The position numbers and the translations under genes were made by a program. The notes beneath the pieces are model-generated. The model was not told where the DNA came from and did not search any database. It saw only the letters and a list, made by a program, of their open reading frames with translations. A stretch of 35,606 nt of DNA from a virus: the IMG/VR virus record IMGVR_UViG_3300043425_001058, positions 1-35,606 of that record. One strand, written 5' to 3'. Positions 31,486 through 35,606 of this stretch are shown piece after piece. Position 1 is the stretch's first letter, and the number at the start of each line of letters is the position of its first letter.

Positions 31486-31782
31486 ATGCCCAAACTGGAA
31501 CTTGAGAGCAGCCTCGAAGAACGGTGCGTCCAGATCGTGGAGCGCCTCGGCGGGATGGCCCTCAAACTCCAGATACCGGGCGTGAGAGGCTTCCCCGACC
31601 GAACGATCCTGATCCCCGGCAAGCGCGTCTGGTTCGCCGAGTTCAAGAGGATCAAGAGCGGTCGCGTCTCGTCCCAGCAGTTGCGCTGGATCGAACGCCT
31701 TGGGCGGGCCGGGTTCGCGGCCTATGTGATCGACAACGAAGACGATTTTGAGAAGGCACTGAGGAAAGAGACCGATGCGTAA
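31486..31782 (+). CDS. VRR-NUC domain nuclease
   Basis: ATG at 31486 has GGAG eight bases upstream and gives 98 residues. A longer in-frame reading from 31297 crosses the promoter and is not credible. Motifs are GVRGFPDRTILIPGKRVWFAE: the catalytic D38 in FPDR, E52-x-K54 in AEFKR and Q64 in SSQQLRW. Stand-alone phage VRR-NUC proteins are structure-specific nucleases, often next to an SNF2 helicase, as here (8-nt overlap). The likely role is in replication fork or recombination intermediate processing. Confidence 0.9.
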   Translation: MPKLELESSLEERCVQIVERLGGMALKLQIPGVRGFPDRTILIPGKRVWFAEFKRIKSGRVSSQQLRWIERLGRAGFAAYVIDNEDDFEKALRKETDA

Positions 31783-33286
31783 GAAAAGCGACCTCCACGA
31801 ATACCAGCAGCAGGCCATCGACTGGCTCTATGAGCACAACGCCGCGCTGGCCCTGCTGCCGGTGGGCGCGGGCAAGAGCGTGATCGGTTGGACGACCGCG
31901 CAGGAACTGATGCGCGCCGGGCACGTGAAGCGGCCGCTGGTGTTCGCCCCGATGCGCGTGGCGCAGCTTGTGTGGCCCGCTGAGCGCAAGGAATGGGAGC
32001 ATCTTCAGCATGAGCCCATAGTGGCGTGGGGCGGCGAGCCGTCGGCGTGGGAGGATGGCCTCTGGAAAGAGAGCCGTATCCTCTGGGGCAAGATCAACTC
32101 GCTGGCCAGCCGCCTGCCGAAGATCAAGGACACGATCAAGCTGCGCGAGCAGCAGGCCAAGCTCAGGGACCTGCAGGCGCAGGCCAGCATCGTCAACCGG
32201 GCGATCCGGGCGACCGCGCCGCCTGACTGCCTGCATGTCACGTCGTATGAGAACCTGATGTGGCTCTGCGAGCTTTATGAGCCGGGGCGGTCGCCGTTCG
32301 ACCTCTGGATTTTCGACGAGATCGGCAAGCTCAAGAACCCGAAGTCGCCGCGCTACAAGGAAGTAAAGAAGCACACGGCGCTGGCCAAGATTGTCTGGGG
32401 CCTGAACGCCACGCCCGCGCCGGAAGGGTTTGAAGACCTCTACACGCAGGTGACGATCTGCGACGGCGGCAAGCTGTGGGGCAAGAGCTTCTACCAGTGG
32501 CGGCAGAAGTGGTTCGCGCCGGTCGACTATCAGGGCTACAAGTGGCGGCTTCAGTACGGCTCAAAAGAGAAGCTGCTGGGCGACCTGAACACGCTTGCCT
32601 TCAAGGTGGACGAGAGCCAGCTCAGCTACCAGCGCAGCATGGCCCACAGCCAAATCAAGGTGGTGCTGCCGCCCAAGGCCCGCGGGCTCTATGACCAGAT
32701 GGAGAAGGAAATGTTCGCGGCGGTGCCCGATGCCGACATCACCGCCTTCTCGGCCGCTGCCGCGTCGATGAAGCTGCGCCAGATCACGCAGGGCTTCATC
32801 TATGACGAAGAGGGCGGCGCGCACATCATCCACGAAGAGAAGATGCATGCGCTGGCGGACCTGATCGACGACCTGAACGGCGAGCCGCTGCTCGTGGCCT
32901 ACGAGTTCACCGAAGACCTCGAAGCCATCCGCAAGGTCTGGAAGAACGTTCCGTATCTCGGGCAGGGCATCTCGGCCGCCAAGGCTGAGGACCACGTCAC
33001 CCGCTGGAACAAGCGCGAACTGCCGGTGCTGGCGCTGCACCCGTTCTCGGCCGGGCACGGCCTCAACCTGCAGAAGGGCGGCAGTCACATCGCGTGGTAC
33101 GCACTGCCGTGGCCGCTGGAGAGCTTCATCCAGACCAACGGTCGGATCGACCGGCAGGGTCAGACGCGCGCCTGCTTCGCCCACCACATCGTCGCCCAGA
33201 ACTCAATGGACGAGCGGGTGAGCGAGGCGCTCCAGCGCAAGGATGCTGATCAGGAGGCCATCATCAAGGCGATCCGTCGCGTTTAG
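31775..33286 (+). CDS. SNF2-family helicase/ATPase
   Basis: The protein has 503 residues. Motif I is LLPVGAGKS (K34), motif II is FDEIGKLKNPKS (D181, E182), and motif VI at the end is QTNGRIDRQGQ. A helical, charged insertion of about 60 residues (100-150, rich in KLREQQAKLRDLQAQ) separates motif Ia and motif II and looks like a coiled coil. It is probably a DNA translocase or fork-remodelling helicase acting with the VRR-NUC nuclease encoded upstream. The stop overlaps the opposing stop of the metallopeptidase-like gene (TTAG, 33283-33286). Confidence 0.9.
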   Translation: MRKKSDLHEYQQQAIDWLYEHNAALALLPVGAGKSVIGWTTAQELMRAGHVKRPLVFAPMRVAQLVWPAERKEWEHLQHEPIVAWGGEPSAWEDGLWKESRILWGKINSLASRLPKIKDTIKLREQQAKLRDLQAQASIVNRAIRATAPPDCLHVTSYENLMWLCELYEPGRSPFDLWIFDEIGKLKNPKSPRYKEVKKHTALAKIVWGLNATPAPEGFEDLYTQVTICDGGKLWGKSFYQWRQKWFAPVDYQGYKWRLQYGSKEKLLGDLNTLAFKVDESQLSYQRSMAHSQIKVVLPPKARGLYDQMEKEMFAAVPDADITAFSAAAASMKLRQITQGFIYDEEGGAHIIHEEKMHALADLIDDLNGEPLLVAYEFTEDLEAIRKVWKNVPYLGQGISAAKAEDHVTRWNKRELPVLALHPFSAGHGLNLQKGGSHIAWYALPWPLESFIQTNGRIDRQGQTRACFAHHIVAQNSMDERVSEALQRKDADQEAIIKAIRRV

Positions 33287-34542
33287 GGGAGCCACGGAAC
33301 AGAGCCAACCAAAGGGTCACCGGGTTTCGGGGCCTCGCCTACCTTGGCTAGCTTGGGCTCAAACTCAAGCTGGTCCAGCATACGGCTGTAGGAAAGCGGC
33401 ATAAAGGTAAGCTGGTTTGGCGAAACTTTTTGACGCATCTCAGAAAGGCGAGCATCGCCTTCTCCGACCGTAGTCAGATACTGGCGGTTGGTTATGCCGT
33501 TCCCCGGGGCGCTGCCGCCGGGTCGGTTGAAACCATACTGCATCCCGTGCTCACCTTCGTGAAACAGGACGTTCATCAACTCATCGAGGGACAAGTTCGG
33601 GTTAATGAGCATATAATTCCCGGCAGGCGAGTATGCGCCCGTGTACTTGATCGGCGTTTTTGCGGGCATCATGGCAACGCGCATGTCGGCGATAGGGCCT
33701 TTCGCCGCGTTCTGCCCCGCGGCAAACAGCTCCGGGTAGTCAAAGAACGACTTGAGCGGAACCGACGAAGCATGGGACGCGCCAGCTTTTGGGACCGGCG
33801 GCAGTTTCGAGAGATCAACTCCCGCATTGTATGCGCCCGGAATTTCGAAGACTGTTCCGCCGTACTGCTGCGGACGATATTCCAGCCCGTAGCGGGTCCA
33901 TATTTCATCCGGGGTGAGCGGCATACCCTTGCTGGCGTAATAGTCGATGTCGTTTCTGGCTGCCTGATCCGCTGCCTTGTTAAACAAGGGTGACAGTTCG
34001 TTGCCAAAGATGCCAAGCGACCCGGCCGGGCGCGGCACGACCGAGCCTGCGCCCGCAAAGTTGCCGGTGAAGTTCAGCGCGTCGGCGATGCCGCCAGCCG
34101 TGGCGTAGCCCGGCGTGAAATTCTGGTTCCGGCCGGAGAGAACGTCACCGGGCAGCTTGAAGGCATCGATGGCCGACTGCATGAAACCCGGCATGGCAAG
34201 GCGGCGCTCGCCGGTGATGGTGTTCTTCTGGATCGGCAGAAGCGCGCCGGTTTCCCACGCGTTCGCGACCTTCTGCGCTTGCTGTGCCGGGGCCACACGG
34301 CGCTGCGCCATGAACTGATCGAGGCCTCCAGCCGGTACGGCAGCAGCGGCAGGCTTCTTGGTTGCGGTAGAACTGGGGCTACCGCTCGATGACATGATCG
34401 ACGACAGGGTGACAGGTTTTGCCGCCGTGAGGGTTGTCGACTTGGCAACGGCGGGCTTGGCGACCGGCTTCGGCGCAAGCAGCGTCGTGCCCGTGAGCAT
34501 GCTGATGGGTGAGTAGCTGCTGGTGCCGCCGGTCGATGCCAT
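33283..34542 (-). CDS. Putative HExxH zinc metallopeptidase with virion-protein-like N-terminus
   Basis: The protein has 419 residues, with a GGAG ribosome-binding site in the end of the preceding gene. Residues 1-22 (MASTGGTSSYSPISMLTGTT then LL) match the start of the 1095-aa virion protein at 14075 in 16 of 22 positions. Residues 23-110 are Thr/Ala/Pro/Lys-rich and probably disordered. Later comes VLFHEGEHGMQYGFN with H328-E329-x-x-H332, and YLTTVGEGDARL (E361 a possible third ligand). The layout resembles metallopeptidase domains of polyvalent phage/plasmid proteins (LHExxHAxQ ... GExEAR). I infer an injected or virion-carried protease. A structural role, with the motif inactive, is the main alternative. 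Confidence 0.65.
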   Translation of the reverse strand: MASTGGTSSYSPISMLTGTTLLAPKPVAKPAVAKSTTLTAAKPVTLSSIMSSSGSPSSTATKKPAAAAVPAGGLDQFMAQRRVAPAQQAQKVANAWETGALLPIQKNTITGERRLAMPGFMQSAIDAFKLPGDVLSGRNQNFTPGYATAGGIADALNFTGNFAGAGSVVPRPAGSLGIFGNELSPLFNKAADQAARNDIDYYASKGMPLTPDEIWTRYGLEYRPQQYGGTVFEIPGAYNAGVDLSKLPPVPKAGASHASSVPLKSFFDYPELFAAGQNAAKGPIADMRVAMMPAKTPIKYTGAYSPAGNYMLINPNLSLDELMNVLFHEGEHGMQYGFNRPGGSAPGNGITNRQYLTTVGEGDARLSEMRQKVSPNQLTFMPLSYSRMLDQLEFEPKLAKVGEAPKPGDPLVGSVPWLP

Positions 34543-34728
34543 TTACTTCACTCCGGGGCCACGCCGCTGGTGGCGCTTGGCATCAGGCTTCGCCTTCTTC
34601 GGCGGCTTGGCCTTACCGGCCGTGTTGAGCGCGATGGCGATGGCCTGCTTCTGCGGACGGCCGGTATCCATCAGCTCCCTGATATTGGCACTGATGGTCT
34701 TTTGGGACTTGCCCTTCTTGAGCGGCAT
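34543..34728 (-). CDS. Small basic protein (DUF6496-like)
   Basis: The protein has 61 residues with a strong GGAGG ribosome-binding site. The N-terminal half (MPLKKGKSQKTISANIRELM, then GRPQKQAIAIALNTAGKA) is a known small-protein pattern in phages and Proteobacteria. The C-terminus is Lys/Arg/Pro-rich (KRHQRRGPGVK). It probably binds nucleic acid through charge, but no function is established. The stop (TAA) directly abuts the ATG of the metallopeptidase-like gene, so the two are coupled. Confidence 0.75.
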   Translation of the reverse strand: MPLKKGKSQKTISANIRELMDTGRPQKQAIAIALNTAGKAKPPKKAKPDAKRHQRRGPGVK

Positions 34729-34767
34729 GACGCGCCTCCGTGAGATGGCGCATCATGCCATAAGCGC

Positions 34768-35208
34768 TCAGGTATCGGAAGGCTTGTCGTCGTCGAACAG
34801 GGCATCGCGGAAGTTTTCGTCGTCGGGCCAGATCGACAGGGGCCGCACCTCATGCCAGCCGCCGGTCGGCTCGAACAACTCGTCGAGCACCCGGCCAGCC
34901 GCCTCGAACTCGTCCATCTCGTGCTGCGCGGCTTCCCACGCGATGGCCATGTACGCCGCGCCGTCGATGTAGTTGTCGCGCTTCGGCTTCGGGCCGGTGA
35001 TGATCCGACCGATCTTGGTCAGCACCATGTCGAGCGCCTCAATCTCGGCGGTCGACAGGTCGCGCACCATGTGGCGGCGCATCGTGGCCTTGAGATCACC
35101 AGAGGCCGCGAGGTTCACGACCGGCGGGCCATAGTCGGCATTGCGGTCGCCATTGGTCAGGCGGGCAGCCTCTTCAAGGACGAGGACGCGATTGGGCTTG
35201 TCGGTCAA
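34768..35208 (-). CDS. DUF6378-like (MazG-like) protein
   Basis: This 146-aa protein starts with TTG in a TTGA overlap with the upstream stop, with GGAG before it. The opening VLEEAARLTNGDRNADYGPP and the following ALDMVLTKIGRIITGPKPKRDNYIDGAAYMAIAWEAA match a phage family of all-helical proteins with MazG-type organisation (DUF6378), which may hydrolyse or bind nucleotides. The central RDNYID-A segment is the conserved core. The Glu-rich metal site of true MazG is not obvious to me. The C-terminus is acidic. An early metabolic role is inferred. Confidence 0.7.
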   Translation of the reverse strand: MTDKPNRVLVLEEAARLTNGDRNADYGPPVVNLAASGDLKATMRRHMVRDLSTAEIEALDMVLTKIGRIITGPKPKRDNYIDGAAYMAIAWEAAQHEMDEFEAAGRVLDELFEPTGGWHEVRPLSIWPDDENFRDALFDDDKPSDT

Positions 35209-35579
35209 TTGGCGGCTCCAACGATGTTGGTGACCGTGGTCTTCGAAGGATCGCGGTCGAACAGGTTCATGCGCAGCATGTCGATGACGAGCGCCGCGTA
35301 AGCATAGTAGCTCTCGCTGTCCGCCTCATCGTCGCGCGCTGCTGCCTTGGCGAAGGACGAGATCATGGTGCTGAGCGCGCCGCAGGTTGCGTCGAGCACA
35401 TTCCCGACGTCCGTCTCGGGGACCTTCTTCCCGATGGTGTTCAGGAAAATCTCGAAGGCGATTACGGTGTCCGCGACGTGCGCCGTGGTCTGATGCGAGA
35501 GGTTTTCGGAGTTCTGCATCTCTCCATAAAAGTCGCGCACTTTGGCGATGAAAGCTTCGAAGTCGGCATCTGAGGCCAC
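35205..35579 (-). CDS. 124-aa helical protein, unknown
   Basis: This is a GTG start (35577-35579) with AGGA upstream; 124 residues. It is rich in helices with mixed charge (FEAFIAKVRDFYGEMQN, VADTVIAFEIFLNTIGKKVP, TMISSFAKAAARDDEADSE, YYAYAALVIDMLRMNLFD). I recognise no family. The gene overlaps the TTG start of the DUF6378-like gene, which suggests one operon running left from outside the window. The remaining 27 bases to the window edge hold its ribosome-binding site and nothing else I can identify. Confidence 0.65.
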   Translation of the reverse strand: MASDADFEAFIAKVRDFYGEMQNSENLSHQTTAHVADTVIAFEIFLNTIGKKVPETDVGNVLDATCGALSTMISSFAKAAARDDEADSESYYAYAALVIDMLRMNLFDRDPSKTTVTNIVGAAN

Positions 35580-35606
35580 GATTTGGTCCTAGGGTTCTTG
35601 TCAATG

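Overview
This window is a 35.6-kb piece of a tailed double-stranded DNA phage genome, about 60% GC by eye and almost entirely coding. The likely host is an alphaproteobacterium. The clearest pointer is a small protein of the GapR/DUF2312 family (28782-29084), a nucleoid protein typical of that class. The virion genes suggest a podovirus-like, short-tailed particle: adaptor proteins, a large nozzle-like protein and a run of large internal proteins, with no tape-measure, tail-tube or sheath gene. No integrase, repressor, terminase, portal or capsid gene is in the window, so lifestyle and packaging cannot be judged. No stretch over 300 bases lacks a gene. I saw no tRNA, CRISPR array or insertion sequence.

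Region 1 (1-22377, all +) is the virion module. A 5'-truncated connector gene is followed by a zinc-ribbon protein, three very small proteins, an SU10-like adaptor and two small structural proteins. Next come about 9 kb of fibre and adhesin genes: two copies of a fibre + small accessory protein pair, four tandem glycine-rich genes in an A-B-A'-B' order, and an 840-aa glycine-rich protein with three tandem domains. A nozzle-like protein and five proteins that look like internal or ejected virion proteins complete the block, with a small acetyltransferase-like protein among them.

Region 2 (22378-31412, all -) read in its own direction is: a ribbon-helix-helix (RHH) protein, an unknown 74-aa protein, a DUF2800/Cas4-like nuclease, a putative ssDNA-binding protein, the GapR homologue, a family A DNA polymerase with a 3'-5' exonuclease domain, a dCMP-type deaminase, a primase-helicase, then a lysis cassette (GH19 endolysin with a cationic hydrophobic tail, two holin-like proteins and a 33-aa membrane protein). 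Genes overlap or nearly touch, so this is probably one long operon.

Region 3 (31413-33286) is a 73-bp divergent promoter region followed by a VRR-NUC nuclease and an SNF2-type helicase on +. Together with region 2 these form the known phage replication/recombination set (DUF2800, ssDNA-binding protein, PolA, primase-helicase, VRR-NUC, SNF2).

Region 4 (33283-35579, all -) holds two small metabolic or unknown genes, a small basic protein and a 419-aa protein with an HExxH zinc-peptidase motif. The N-terminus of that last protein is strikingly similar to that of the 1095-aa virion protein at 14075. I consider this the strongest lead in the window: a putative phage metallopeptidase effector bearing what may be a virion-loading or ejection signal.
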